A DNA stretch of 64,000 nt, taken from assembly GCF_014161445.1 (NCBI RefSeq), contig NZ_JABBXA010000028.1, positions 1 through 64,000 of the forward strand, written 5' to 3'. A model generated the notes under the pieces. That model was given only the letters and a program-made list of their open reading frames with translations, did no database searches and was not told the DNA's origin. Position numbers and translations under genes: made by a program. Origin of the DNA: Microbispora sp. H13382. GTDB lineage: Bacteria; Actinomycetota; Actinomycetes; Streptosporangiales; Streptosporangiaceae. Of this stretch, positions 25,662 through 34,236 are shown in pieces; the stretch's first letter is position 1, and each line of letters opens with the position of its first letter.

Positions 25662-27100
25662 CGTTCCTCCGTCTGGCTGGAAGCGCCGTCGTAGTACCAG
25701 GGCCTGGGACCGGCGGCGTCGCGCACCAGCAGGGCTCGCCGCCGAAGGAAGCGCCGCACGGAGGGCGGGCCCATGCGGGAGGCTCCGAGTCCGGACAGTT
25801 TGAAGGAGTTCTTCTCGACGGCCGGGACCATGCCGGTGAGGCAGGCGTCGTTGACGCTCACCGCTCCGACCTCGAGACGGTGGGCGATCGACAGCGCCTC
25901 GTCGGCCGTGCCCGCGAAGACGGCGGCGCTGAGCCCGAAGTCGGTGTCGTTGGCGAGCGCGACGGCCTCGTCCGCGCCGTCGAAGGCCATCACCGGGATG
26001 ATCGGACCGAAGGTCTCCTCGCGCATGACGCGCATCGTGTGGTCGACCCCGGTCAGCACGGTGGGCCGCAGGTAGATGCCGCCGCCGAGGATCTTGATCG
26101 AGCCGCCGGTCCTCACCCGGGCGCCCTTCGCGACGGCGTCGTCCAGGTGTTCGCGGATGGTCTCCGCCTGCGCGGCGGTGATGATCGGCCCGATCTGCCC
26201 GTCGGCGAGGTCCGGGTAGGCCAGCCGTACGCGTTCCGCCCTGGCGGCCAGCGTGTCCACGAACACGCCGGCGACTAGCCGGTCCACGTACACCCGCTCG
26301 AGGGACATGCAGGAGTGCCCGGAGTTGATGGTCGAGCCCCACAGGATCGCGGAGGCGGCGGCGTCGAGGTCCGCCGACGCCGTGACGATCGCCGGGTCCT
26401 TCCCGCCGAGTTCGAGGAACGCCGGGATGAAGCGGGCGGCCGCCGCCGCGGCGATGGCGCGTCCGGTCTGGACGCTGCCGGTGAAGCAGACGGCGTCGGC
26501 CGCGTCGATCACCGCGGCGCCCGTGGAGCCGTCGCCCTCGACCACCTCGAAGACGCCCGGCAGGTCCGGGGTCTCCGCTATGCAGGCGCGCAGCACGGGA
26601 ATGAACCGGGGCGTCATCTCGCTCGGCTTGAGCAGCACCGCCGAACCCGCGAGCAGCGCCGGAACCGCGTCGATCAGCGCGAGCTGGAACGGGAAGTTCC
26701 ATGGAGAGATGACGGCGACCAGCGGGTAGGCCACCAGGTCGGCGGCGGCGTGGACCTCCGGATCAGGCGTGGGGGCGGGCGCGGCGGGCGCGAAGGTCTC
26801 CTCGGCGAACAGGCACGCCCGGTCGATGCCGCCGACGACGGCGTCCACCTCCAGTCCGGACACCCACCGCCGTCCGGTGTCGGCCTCCAGCCTGGACACG
26901 ATCTCGTCCCGCCGGCGGACGAGCGTCTCCCTGAATTCCCGTAGGACGGCGATCCGCCGCTCGACCGGCCGCGCGGCCCACTCCGCCTGGCGGGCTCGCA
27001 GCCGCTGCTCCGCGCGGCGTATCTCTCCGGCGTCAGCGGCCTCGATCGTGTAGTCCGCCACACCCGTACGAGGGTTGCGGACGGAGATCTTCTTCGTCAT
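25658..27100 (-). CDS. NAD(P)-dependent aldehyde dehydrogenase
   Basis: This 480-residue aldehyde dehydrogenase oxidises an aldehyde to an acid. It shows I-S-P-W-N-F-P-F-Q near residue 132, E-L-G-G-K-D-P-A with the general-base Glu, and N-S-G-H-S-C-M-S with the catalytic Cys. The late E-E-T-F-G-P-I-I-P-V motif is also present. The GHSC version of the Cys loop differs from the usual GQ-C. It lies in the leftward operon 12 bp behind the nitrilase-fold gene and overlaps the lipocalin-like gene. Confidence 0.92.
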   Translation of the reverse strand: MTKKISVRNPRTGVADYTIEAADAGEIRRAEQRLRARQAEWAARPVERRIAVLREFRETLVRRRDEIVSRLEADTGRRWVSGLEVDAVVGGIDRACLFAEETFAPAAPAPTPDPEVHAAADLVAYPLVAVISPWNFPFQLALIDAVPALLAGSAVLLKPSEMTPRFIPVLRACIAETPDLPGVFEVVEGDGSTGAAVIDAADAVCFTGSVQTGRAIAAAAAARFIPAFLELGGKDPAIVTASADLDAAASAILWGSTINSGHSCMSLERVYVDRLVAGVFVDTLAARAERVRLAYPDLADGQIGPIITAAQAETIREHLDDAVAKGARVRTGGSIKILGGGIYLRPTVLTGVDHTMRVMREETFGPIIPVMAFDGADEAVALANDTDFGLSAAVFAGTADEALSIAHRLEVGAVSVNDACLTGMVPAVEKNSFKLSGLGASRMGPPSVRRFLRRRALLVRDAAGPRPWYYDGASSQTEER

Positions 27101-27112
27101 CTCAACCGTTTC

Positions 27113-28162
27113 TCAGATCAGGCCGTCCGCGGACAGCCGCTCGATCACCTGGCGTTGCGTCGCCGCGAAATGCTCACGCGAGATCTCGCCCGGCCGCACG
27201 CTGTCCGGCGGGTAGAAGGAGGTGCCGGCGTAGCTGGGCGCGTAGAGCTCGAAGCGCTGCCGGGGGAGGAGGTTCATCATCTCCGGCGTCCTGCGCGCCC
27301 GGCGCAGTGCCGCCAGGTCGATCTCCGCGTTGGCGGCCATCGACTCGCCCTGACCGGCCTTGGCGATGACGATGCCCCGGTGGTCCACGATCTGGCTGCC
27401 GCCGTCGCCCGACTCGGGCGGCAGGCCGGTGCCGTACAGCCCCGCGGTGTTGGCGGACACCACGTAGGCGCCGTTCTCGACCGCGCGGGCGAGCTTGGCG
27501 ACGTTCTTCGGCGACAGCAGCGCGCTGCAGACCTCGGAGGAGCTGTGCAGGAACACCTCGGCGCCCCGCATGGCGAGGCAGCGGGCGACCTCGGGGAAGA
27601 GGATCTCCTCGGACGCGATCGCCGCCAGCGTGCCGATCTCGGTCCTGGCGACGGGGAAGAGCGCGTCCTCGCCGTAGACCGACAGGTAGTCGTCGAGGAT
27701 GTCGTGCGGGGTCACGGCGAACATCGAGTTGAGCCGGCGGTAACGCAGGACGACCTCGCCACGCGGGTCGAACACGACCGACGCCTGGAAGTAGACGCCG
27801 GGGAAGTGCTCGTCGAGTTCGTAGCCGTTGACGCACAGGAACACCCCGGCGTCGCCGGCGATCTCGGCCAGGCGCGCGTACTCCGGGCCGCCGGGCGCCA
27901 GGGCCGCCCGCTCGCACCACTCGGGGACCGGCTCCCCGATGGGGTGGCCGGTCAGGAGGTACTCGGGAAGCACCACGAGCCGCAGGTCCGGCCCTACGAA
28001 GCGTTTCGTCGCCACGACCTGTTCCCGGACCCGGTCTATGGCCGTACGGATCATGTCGCGGCTCGCCGCGGTGTCGTCGGCGCGATTGACGGCGTGACAC
28101 GCGGTCTGCAGCGCGACCGCACGGAAGGCGGTCACCGCCCCTTCCGCAGCATCTCGGCTCAC
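27113..28162 (-). CDS. Nitrilase-fold protein with altered catalytic triad
   Basis: This 349-residue protein has the carbon-nitrogen hydrolase fold: the catalytic Glu stands in V-L-P-E-Y-L-L-T-G. The usual Lys position reads R-Y-R-R-L-N with Arg, and the usual Cys position reads I-A-S-E-E-I-L-F-P-E with Ser five residues before F-P-E. Later A-V-E-N-G-A-Y-V-V is conserved. A classical amidase/nitrilase needs Cys, so it may be a non-canonical enzyme or a binding protein. The start is GTG behind GGAG; the longer ATG version would begin inside operator site 2. It heads the leftward operon, divergent from a VOC gene. Confidence 0.75.
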   Translation of the reverse strand: MSRDAAEGAVTAFRAVALQTACHAVNRADDTAASRDMIRTAIDRVREQVVATKRFVGPDLRLVVLPEYLLTGHPIGEPVPEWCERAALAPGGPEYARLAEIAGDAGVFLCVNGYELDEHFPGVYFQASVVFDPRGEVVLRYRRLNSMFAVTPHDILDDYLSVYGEDALFPVARTEIGTLAAIASEEILFPEVARCLAMRGAEVFLHSSSEVCSALLSPKNVAKLARAVENGAYVVSANTAGLYGTGLPPESGDGGSQIVDHRGIVIAKAGQGESMAANAEIDLAALRRARRTPEMMNLLPRQRFELYAPSYAGTSFYPPDSVRPGEISREHFAATQRQVIERLSADGLI

Positions 28163-28170
28163 AGGATCTC

Positions 28171-28302
28171 CGTTCCACACATCGAAACGCTGTTTCTGTC
28201 CCGACTATAGGGAAGAGCCTCCCGGATCCGAAAGGTCTGACGCTTCATTGACATGGAGGGGTGGTCGCTCTAGCGTGAAACGTTGTTCCGTTCTGCGGAA
28301 CA
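28171..28302. promoter_or_regulatory. Divergent control region with two IclR-type sites and one GTCTGAC site
   Basis: Rightward: TTGACA (28248) and TAGCGT (28271) are 17 bp apart, then GAAACGT-TGTTCCG-TTCTG-CGGAACA (28277-28302) covers the start region (site 3). Leftward: TATAGT (complement of 28204-28209) precedes site 2, CGTTTCG-ATGTG-TGGAACG (complement of 28171-28189), which nearly reaches the nitrilase ribosome site. GTCTGAC at 28235-28241 lies between the two promoters, seven bases before the rightward -35 element. Confidence 0.75.
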
Positions 28303-28330
28303 TCGAGACCCCGATGGAACGGAGGCTGGT

Positions 28331-29173
28331 TTGTCGCTCGGAGCGGTAGTGGAGGCAGTAATCGCATGCCGGGACGTCGAGGCGTCGATCGCCTTCCACA
28401 CCCGGGCGTTCGACCTCGACATGATCGAACGCGACGACACGGAAGCGCTTCTGGGAGTGCGCGGCGGCGAGACCGGCCGGATACGGCTCGTCCCCGCCCC
28501 CGCGGACGCCGCAGGGGCCGCTGAGCCGCGCGTCTGGGACATCGGCCCCAGGCTTCTCGGCATCTACTCCAGGAACCTCGCCCGGACCACGCGGAAGATC
28601 GACGAGGCCGGCGGCCGGTCGCTGCCGATCGCGACCTACCCGTACGGCTCCGGCACGCTGAGCGAATGCGTCGCGCTCGGCGCCGACGGCGTCTGGTGGA
28701 CGATTCCGCAGGCGGGCGCCGCGCACCGGCCGAGCCCCGCGCTCGAGGGAGATCCGGACCGGCTGCACGGCGAGTTGCACACGGCCGTCGTCGTGCCCGC
28801 CGACCATGAGCAGGCGCTGCGGTTCTTCGCCGAGGGCGGCGGGCTGAGCGTCGCGTTCGACGGCGAGATGAACGGTGAGACGTTCGAGCGGATGACCGGC
28901 ATGCCGGCCGGGGCGAGCCTGCGGCTGTCCTTCCTCGTCTCCGCCGGCCAGGCCCCCGCCCGTTTCGAGATCATGTCGTTCACCGGGGTCGACGCGGCGG
29001 ACCTGTCCGATCGGCCGCTCGGGCTGCGCCGGGTGGTGTTCGAAGCGGACGACCCCGCCGCCACGGCGGCCAGGCTGGCGGCCCACGGCGGCGTACGCCT
29101 CGGGGAGCACCTGGTGCGCGGGCCGGCGGGCCTGGAGGTGGAGCTGTGCGAGCCTCGGGAAGGCGCGCGATGA
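28331..29173 (+). CDS. Two-domain VOC (glyoxalase/extradiol-like) protein 1
   Basis: This 280-residue protein is built of two vicinal-oxygen-chelate modules (residues about 1-130 and 140-275). The second has H-T-A-V-V-V-P-A-D-H, R-F-E-I-M-S-F and a final G-L-E-V-E-L. The complete His-His-Glu iron triad of extradiol dioxygenases is not evident. The role could be ring cleavage, epimerisation or isomerisation. A TTG start is chosen because GGAGG lies five bases before it and longer versions would begin inside operator site 3. Its stop overlaps the next ATG (ATGA). Confidence 0.72.
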   Translation: MSLGAVVEAVIACRDVEASIAFHTRAFDLDMIERDDTEALLGVRGGETGRIRLVPAPADAAGAAEPRVWDIGPRLLGIYSRNLARTTRKIDEAGGRSLPIATYPYGSGTLSECVALGADGVWWTIPQAGAAHRPSPALEGDPDRLHGELHTAVVVPADHEQALRFFAEGGGLSVAFDGEMNGETFERMTGMPAGASLRLSFLVSAGQAPARFEIMSFTGVDAADLSDRPLGLRRVVFEADDPAATAARLAAHGGVRLGEHLVRGPAGLEVELCEPREGAR

Positions 29174-30636
29174 CCACACGGGATCTCGGATGTTTCGACG
29201 TCGTGGTCGTCGGGGCCGGGACCGGCGGATTGTGCGTCGCCATCGAGGCCGCCGCCGCGGGGGCGAGCGTGCTCGTTGTCGACAAGCTCGCCGACGTGGG
29301 TGGCATGCTGCACATCGCCAACGGCGAGTTCAGCGGAGCGGGCACCCGGCGCCAGGCCGCCCGCGGCATCGACGACACCCCGGAACGCCACTTCGACGAC
29401 GTGATGCGGCTGTCCCACGGCAAGGCCGATCGGGACCTCGTCTGGCAGACCGTGCGTGCGCAGGGCGACACGGTCGACTGGCTGGAAAGTGAGGGCTTCG
29501 ACTTCGACCCCGCGACCCCGGGCCTCGTCCACGGGCACGAGGTCTACTCGGTGCCGCGCACCTACTGGGGCGTTGAATTCGGCAGGTCGGTGCTGCGGGT
29601 GCTGCGGCGGCGGCTCGACGACGCCGTCCGATCGGGCTCGGTGCGGTTGCTCCTCGGCACGCGGGTCCGAAGCGCCGTGCTGGACGACGGCCGGGTGACC
29701 GGCGTCGCCGGGACCGGCTCAGACGGCGGTGAGGTGGTCGCGTACGGCGACGCCGTCGTGCTCGCCACCGGCGGGTACGACGCCAACCCGGCCCTGCGCA
29801 ACGAGTTCCTCCCTCCCGGCTGTGAGGACGCGATCGTCGCCTGTCTCGACCACGCCACGGGTGACGGGCTGGCGATGGCTGTCGAGATCGGCGCCGACGT
29901 CAGCCGCGACGGGTTCTTCATTCCGGTGATGGGGTTGATCCCCGATCCCGGCCGCAGCGGGTTCGCGGTCGACTACCGGGAGGCGTTCCTGGAGTTCGCC
30001 CCGGCCTACCGGACCCCGCACGAGATCTGGGTCAACCGCGACGGCAGGCGTTTCGTCGCGGAGGACGGCACCAGCCCCGAGCATCGGGAGCGGGCGCTGC
30101 TGCGCCAGCCGGGAATCGCCATGCACGTCGTCTGGGACCGCGCGATCGCCGAGACGGCGGAACCGCTGATCCGCAACGGTGCGGGGGACTGGACCCACGA
30201 GCGCATGCTCGCAGAATGTGAGCGCGGCCGATGGATCGTCGCCGCCGACACCATCGAGGAGCTCGCGGAACGGCTCGTCGTGGACGCCGCCGGGCTCACC
30301 GCGACCGTGGAGCGATACAACGCGGCGGTCCGCGCCGGCCACGATCCCGATTTCGGGCGGACGACCCTGCCCGTGCCCATTGGGACACCGCCGTTCTACG
30401 GGATCACCTCGGTCGCCGCCTCCCTGCTCAGCCGGGACGGCCTGCGGGTGAACGGCGACCTGGCCGTGCTGAACCGCGAAGGCGCTCCCATCCCCGGCCT
30501 CTTCGCCGTGGGAGAGGTGCTCGGCAACAACGTCTTCGCCGGTGACAACTACGTCGGCGGCATGAGCGTGACTCCGGCCATGACACTGGGCCGGCTGCTC
30601 GGCGCGCGGCTCGCGGCCGGCCGGGACGCCTCGTGA
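29170..30636 (+). CDS. FAD-dependent oxidoreductase, fumarate reductase/KstD-like (paralogue)
   Basis: This 488-residue flavoprotein starts D-V-V-V-V-G-A-G-T-G-G-L and has the N-terminal block G-T-R-R-Q-A-A-R-G-I-D in common with the flavoprotein at 23.7-25.2 kb. It ends G-E-V-L-G-N-N and Y-V-G-G-M-S-V-T-P-A-M-T-L-G. The two are paralogues (estimated 40% identity) and probably act on successive intermediates. It sits between two VOC genes, overlapping both (ATGA and GTGA), which suggests the three act on one ring system. Expected chemistry is alpha,beta-dehydrogenation or enone reduction. Confidence 0.82.
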   Translation: MTTRDLGCFDVVVVGAGTGGLCVAIEAAAAGASVLVVDKLADVGGMLHIANGEFSGAGTRRQAARGIDDTPERHFDDVMRLSHGKADRDLVWQTVRAQGDTVDWLESEGFDFDPATPGLVHGHEVYSVPRTYWGVEFGRSVLRVLRRRLDDAVRSGSVRLLLGTRVRSAVLDDGRVTGVAGTGSDGGEVVAYGDAVVLATGGYDANPALRNEFLPPGCEDAIVACLDHATGDGLAMAVEIGADVSRDGFFIPVMGLIPDPGRSGFAVDYREAFLEFAPAYRTPHEIWVNRDGRRFVAEDGTSPEHRERALLRQPGIAMHVVWDRAIAETAEPLIRNGAGDWTHERMLAECERGRWIVAADTIEELAERLVVDAAGLTATVERYNAAVRAGHDPDFGRTTLPVPIGTPPFYGITSVAASLLSRDGLRVNGDLAVLNREGAPIPGLFAVGEVLGNNVFAGDNYVGGMSVTPAMTLGRLLGARLAAGRDAS

Positions 30637-31613
30637 GCGCCGGCTCGGGTTCCACGCCGCTGGTCGAGAGCGTCACCTCCGCGGTGATCGGAGTCACCGG
30701 CTTCGACGCCCATCTCGACCTGTTCTGCGGCGAGCTCGGGTTCGAGGTGTCCGGAGAGGGCGTGGTGGCGGCGGCCGACGCGGCACGGCTGTGGGGAGAC
30801 GGACTCGGCGACGTGGAGACCAGGCTGCTCACCGCGGCGGGTGCGGACACCGGCCGGATCCACCTGCTGAAGGTCGCCGAGCCGGTCGCGGCCGCGGCGC
30901 ACCCCCACACGCTGGATGTCGGCCTCGCCGGCATCGATCTCTACACTCGTGACATCCAGGCGTCCCACGACCGCCTGCGGGCGCGGGGCCACCCGTGGGG
31001 CAGCAGGCCGTCGACGTACGAGGTGCCGCTGGGGGAGGGCTCGATATCGGTCACGGAGGGCTTCTGCTTCGGGCCGGACGGGCTCGACATCGTCTTCGTC
31101 CAGCCGGGCGAGGCGCGCGGCACGGTGGCCTGGGACACCGATCCCGCCCGGCACTACACCGAGCTCACCTCCGTGGTCTGTCACGTTCCGGACATCGAGG
31201 CTGAGCTGCGGTTCTGGGGTACCGACGGGCTCGGCCTGTCGGTCTGGTACGACGTGACGTTCAGCTCGCCCGGCCTGGAGGCGATGGCCGGCCTGCCGGC
31301 GGGCACCGCCGTACGGCTGGCGTTCCTCGCCGGAGCCGAGGGCGGGACGACCCGCATCGAGATCGTCCACATCCCCGGAGACGCGCGCGGGGTCGACCGG
31401 CGTGCGTCGCAGCGGCCCGGCCGCGGCCTCGGGCACACGGGATGGTCGGTCCGCACGCGGGATGCCGACGCGGCGGTGACCCGCGCCGTGCGCGCCGGAG
31501 GGCGTGTGCTCTGCCCTCCCTTCGAGGCCACGACTCCGCTGCACGGCACCGCCAGGCTCGCCGTGGCCGACACGCCCAACGGAATCTCCGTGGAGCTCTG
31601 GCAGCCGCTGTGA
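30633..31613 (+). CDS. Two-domain VOC protein 2
   Basis: This 326-residue protein has two VOC modules. The C-terminal one contains S-V-V-C-H-V-P-D-I-E-A-E, R-I-E-I-V-H, G-H-T-G-W-S-V and a final G-I-S-V-E-L-W-Q. This gives possible His/His/Glu ligands, so it is the better dioxygenase candidate of the two VOC genes in this operon. The GTG start overlaps the flavoprotein stop. It ends the VOC-flavoprotein-VOC operon; about 125 bp with a new promoter follows. Confidence 0.72.
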   Translation: MSAGSGSTPLVESVTSAVIGVTGFDAHLDLFCGELGFEVSGEGVVAAADAARLWGDGLGDVETRLLTAAGADTGRIHLLKVAEPVAAAAHPHTLDVGLAGIDLYTRDIQASHDRLRARGHPWGSRPSTYEVPLGEGSISVTEGFCFGPDGLDIVFVQPGEARGTVAWDTDPARHYTELTSVVCHVPDIEAELRFWGTDGLGLSVWYDVTFSSPGLEAMAGLPAGTAVRLAFLAGAEGGTTRIEIVHIPGDARGVDRRASQRPGRGLGHTGWSVRTRDADAAVTRAVRAGGRVLCPPFEATTPLHGTARLAVADTPNGISVELWQPL

Positions 31614-31639
31614 GCCGGCTCATTGCGACTGGGTTAAAC

Positions 31640-31713
31640 ATCAGACCAATTCATTGACATGGGGATGGCCGCATTCCTAGGCTCACCGTAACGCTGTTCC
31701 GCACAGTGGAATC
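31640..31713 (+). promoter_or_regulatory. Promoter of the binding-protein operon with both motifs (site 4)
   Basis: An ATCAGAC element (31640-31646, one mismatch to the inverse GTCTGAC motif) lies just before TTGACA (31654-31659). An 18-bp spacer leads to TAGGCT (31678-31683). TGTTCCG-CACAG-TGGAATC (31695-31713) then covers the early transcript. The order motif, -35, -10, palindrome matches the promoters at 28.2 and 60.1 kb. Confidence 0.75.
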
Positions 31714-31739
31714 TAAGTCAAGAGAACAGGAGGTGGCAC

Positions 31740-32972
31740 GTGCGCGGACCAGGTATTCGATGGGTGGCGGCGGCGGCCGTCGGCGCACTGGTGCTCTCCG
31801 GATGCGCGAGCAAGGAAGAGCGGGCCGCCGAGGCGGGCGGAACGAGCGGCTCGGGCTGGACCGCGGGCACCGACACCATCAAGATCGGGCTCATCAGTCC
31901 CATGACCGGCGCCTACTCGATCCTCGGAATTCTGCAGGAGAACTCGATCCGGGTGGAGATGGACCGGATCAACCAGGCGGGCGGCATCGGCGGGGCCAAG
32001 CTGGAACTGGTCATCCGGGACTCCGCGCTCGACCCGGGCAAGGCCGTCCAGGCGACCAACGAGATGGTGGGCGACAGCCAGGTCAAGATGGTGGTGGGCC
32101 CCTCGCTCTCGGCGTTCTACAACGCCGCCAAGGGGATCTACGAGCAGAACCGCATGCTCAACTGCCAGCCCGGGGTCGGCACGGGTGACTTCGGCGTCCT
32201 CAAGTACGGCTTCCGCTCCCAGGACCCCAACGACATCGGGGTCGAGAAGATGACGCAGTATCTCCAGAGCGCGGGCGTCAAGTCGGTCGGACTCGTGTAC
32301 GAGGCCGACGACACCGGCAAGGCGATGGACGGCTACCTCAAGGAGTTCGCGCCCAAGTACGGGCTCACCTACCTGGGCTACCAGCAGACCCGTCCCGACG
32401 ACCAGTCGCATCGGCCGTACATCGACAAGCTCAAGGACGCCGGGGCCATCATGGTCTCCAGCAACGCCAGCGGCGCGAAGACGATGGCGGCGGCCGACGA
32501 GGCCGGTTACAAGGGCCTGATGGTCGGCACGTCCGGGCTGCAGAACGTGTCCTTCCTCGACGCGGCCCAGGATCTCGCCATCGGTTCCGTCTTCGCGGCG
32601 GGCAACCTGCAGTTCAACATCCGCGACAAGGCCACGTGGAAGGCCGGCTACCGCACCCACGTCGAGGCGATCGAGAAGCGTTTCGGGGTGGTCGAGGGGC
32701 CGAAGTCCGGCGCGAAGATGCCGAAGGGCACCGCCATCGCGGCCGACTGCGTCACCGCGTTCGCCGCGGCGGCGGAAAGCGCCAAGTCGCTCGACCCAGA
32801 CAAGCTGGCCGGGGCGATGGCGCAGCTCGACGTCCCCGACACCCAGACCCCGTCCGGCAACACGATCAAGCCGGCGGACCACGAGTTCTACCACGTCGGC
32901 GACATCCACATCTACCGCTGGGACAAGGACGCCGACGGCTGGTTCATCACCGATGTCACCCCGAAGTCCTGA
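31740..32972 (+). CDS. Branched-chain-type ABC transporter substrate-binding lipoprotein 1
   Basis: This 410-residue lipoprotein has a signal peptide with lipobox L-S-G-C (Cys22), then a LivK/periplasmic-binding type I fold: I-G-L-I-S-P-M-T-G-A-Y-S, G-P-S-L-S-A-F-Y-N and the late R-W-D-K-D-A-D-G-W-F. Binding proteins of this class often carry aromatic or carboxylic compounds rather than amino acids. GTG follows AGGAGGT. The matching permease and ATPase genes are 28 kb away at 60.2-63.7 kb and carry the same operator. A tandem paralogue follows. Confidence 0.9.
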   Translation: MRGPGIRWVAAAAVGALVLSGCASKEERAAEAGGTSGSGWTAGTDTIKIGLISPMTGAYSILGILQENSIRVEMDRINQAGGIGGAKLELVIRDSALDPGKAVQATNEMVGDSQVKMVVGPSLSAFYNAAKGIYEQNRMLNCQPGVGTGDFGVLKYGFRSQDPNDIGVEKMTQYLQSAGVKSVGLVYEADDTGKAMDGYLKEFAPKYGLTYLGYQQTRPDDQSHRPYIDKLKDAGAIMVSSNASGAKTMAAADEAGYKGLMVGTSGLQNVSFLDAAQDLAIGSVFAAGNLQFNIRDKATWKAGYRTHVEAIEKRFGVVEGPKSGAKMPKGTAIAADCVTAFAAAAESAKSLDPDKLAGAMAQLDVPDTQTPSGNTIKPADHEFYHVGDIHIYRWDKDADGWFITDVTPKS

Positions 32973-33005
32973 TAAAGCCTGATCTTCGCCCGAAAGGATC
33001 CCCCC

Positions 33006-34235
33006 ATGGCCCTCACCACCGGTCGCAAACTGACCGCGCTGCTCGGCGCGGCCCTGCTGCTCACCGCCTGCGCGAGCAAGGAGGAACGCGCCCGAGACGC
33101 GCAGACATCCTCCGGCAGCGGCTGGAGCGTCGGGCGTCCAGTGGTGAAGGTCGGCCTCATCGGTCCCATGACCGGGCCGTTCGCCGTCGCCGGCATCTCG
33201 CTGGAGAACTCGCTGAAGGTCGAGATCGACCGGCTCAACGCCGACGGCGGCGTCGGCGGAGCCAAGCTCGAGCTCGTGGTCCGCGACTCCGGCCTCGACC
33301 CGGCGAAGGCCGTGCAGGCCGCGAACGAGTTCGCCGGCGACGACGGCATCGGCCTGGTGGTGGGGCCGGCGCTGTCGGCGTTCTACAACGCCGCCAAGGG
33401 CAGTTTCGAAAGCGGCAGGAAGGTCAACTGCCAGCCTATGGTGGCGACCGGCGACTTCAGCTCGTTGAAGTACGGGTTCCGCGCCCAGGACCCGGTCAGC
33501 CTCGACGTCGCGAAGATGATCGCCCACCTCAAGGCGGAGGGGGTCACCTCGATCGGCGTGATCTACGAGGGAGACGACGCGGGCAAGGGCACGGCCGACG
33601 AGGTCAAGGTCCAGGCGGAGGCGGCGGGCCTGACCTGGAAGGGCTTCGAGGCGACCCGGCCCGACGACCAGTCGCACCGCGCGTACGTCGACAAGCTCAA
33701 GGACGCCGGGGCGATCTGGATCTCCAACTCCGCGAGCGGCGCCAAGACCATGGCCGCTGCGAGTGAGGCGGGTTACCGGGGGCTCATCGTCGGCGGTTCC
33801 GGCGCCCGCAACATCTCCTTCGTCGAGGCGGCGGGCGACGCCGCGGACGGCGCGCTCTTCAGCGCCACCTATTACCCGTACCCGAGCCGCGACGCCCGGG
33901 ACACATGGAAGCCGGGCTACCGGCAGCACGTCGAGGAGATCGAGAAGCGGTTCGGCAGGAACGTGGGCCCGAAGACCGGCGCCGAGTCGCCCAAGGCCGC
34001 CGAGATCGCCGCCGACTGCGTGCTCGCGTACGTGAAGGCGGCCGACCAGGCCCGCTCTCTCGAACCCGACGCCGTCACCGCCGCGCTCGACAAGATTGAG
34101 ATCTCCGACCAGGAGACCCCGTCCGGAAACTCCGTCTCCCCCGACAAGCACGAGTTCTACGGCATGGACGACATCCACGTCTACCAGTGGAAGAAGGACG
34201 ACAAGGGCTGGACCACCGTCGAAGTCACCAAGTGA
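33006..34235 (+). CDS. Branched-chain-type ABC transporter substrate-binding lipoprotein 2
   Basis: This 409-residue lipoprotein (lipobox L-T-A-C, Cys22) is a close tandem paralogue of the preceding gene. They have the same C-A-S-K-E-E-R linker, A-F-Y-N-A-A-K-G block, R-P-D-D-Q-S-H-R hinge and T-P-S-G-N end. Differences cluster in the middle of the sensor lobes, which would let the two bind related ligands for one transporter. It starts 33 bp after the first gene, with GAAAGGAT before ATG. Confidence 0.9.
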   Translation: MALTTGRKLTALLGAALLLTACASKEERARDAQTSSGSGWSVGRPVVKVGLIGPMTGPFAVAGISLENSLKVEIDRLNADGGVGGAKLELVVRDSGLDPAKAVQAANEFAGDDGIGLVVGPALSAFYNAAKGSFESGRKVNCQPMVATGDFSSLKYGFRAQDPVSLDVAKMIAHLKAEGVTSIGVIYEGDDAGKGTADEVKVQAEAAGLTWKGFEATRPDDQSHRAYVDKLKDAGAIWISNSASGAKTMAAASEAGYRGLIVGGSGARNISFVEAAGDAADGALFSATYYPYPSRDARDTWKPGYRQHVEEIEKRFGRNVGPKTGAESPKAAEIAADCVLAYVKAADQARSLEPDAVTAALDKIEISDQETPSGNSVSPDKHEFYGMDDIHVYQWKKDDKGWTTVEVTK

Positions 34236-34236
34236 C

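Noticed and set aside
28283..28330. Extended N-terminus of the first VOC protein
   Set aside because: It would start at a TTG inside the operator; GGAGG before the later TTG marks the real start.
31713..34178. 821-codon open frame on the minus strand
   Set aside because: It mirrors the two binding-protein genes and repeats because they are tandem paralogues; it is not a gene of its own.
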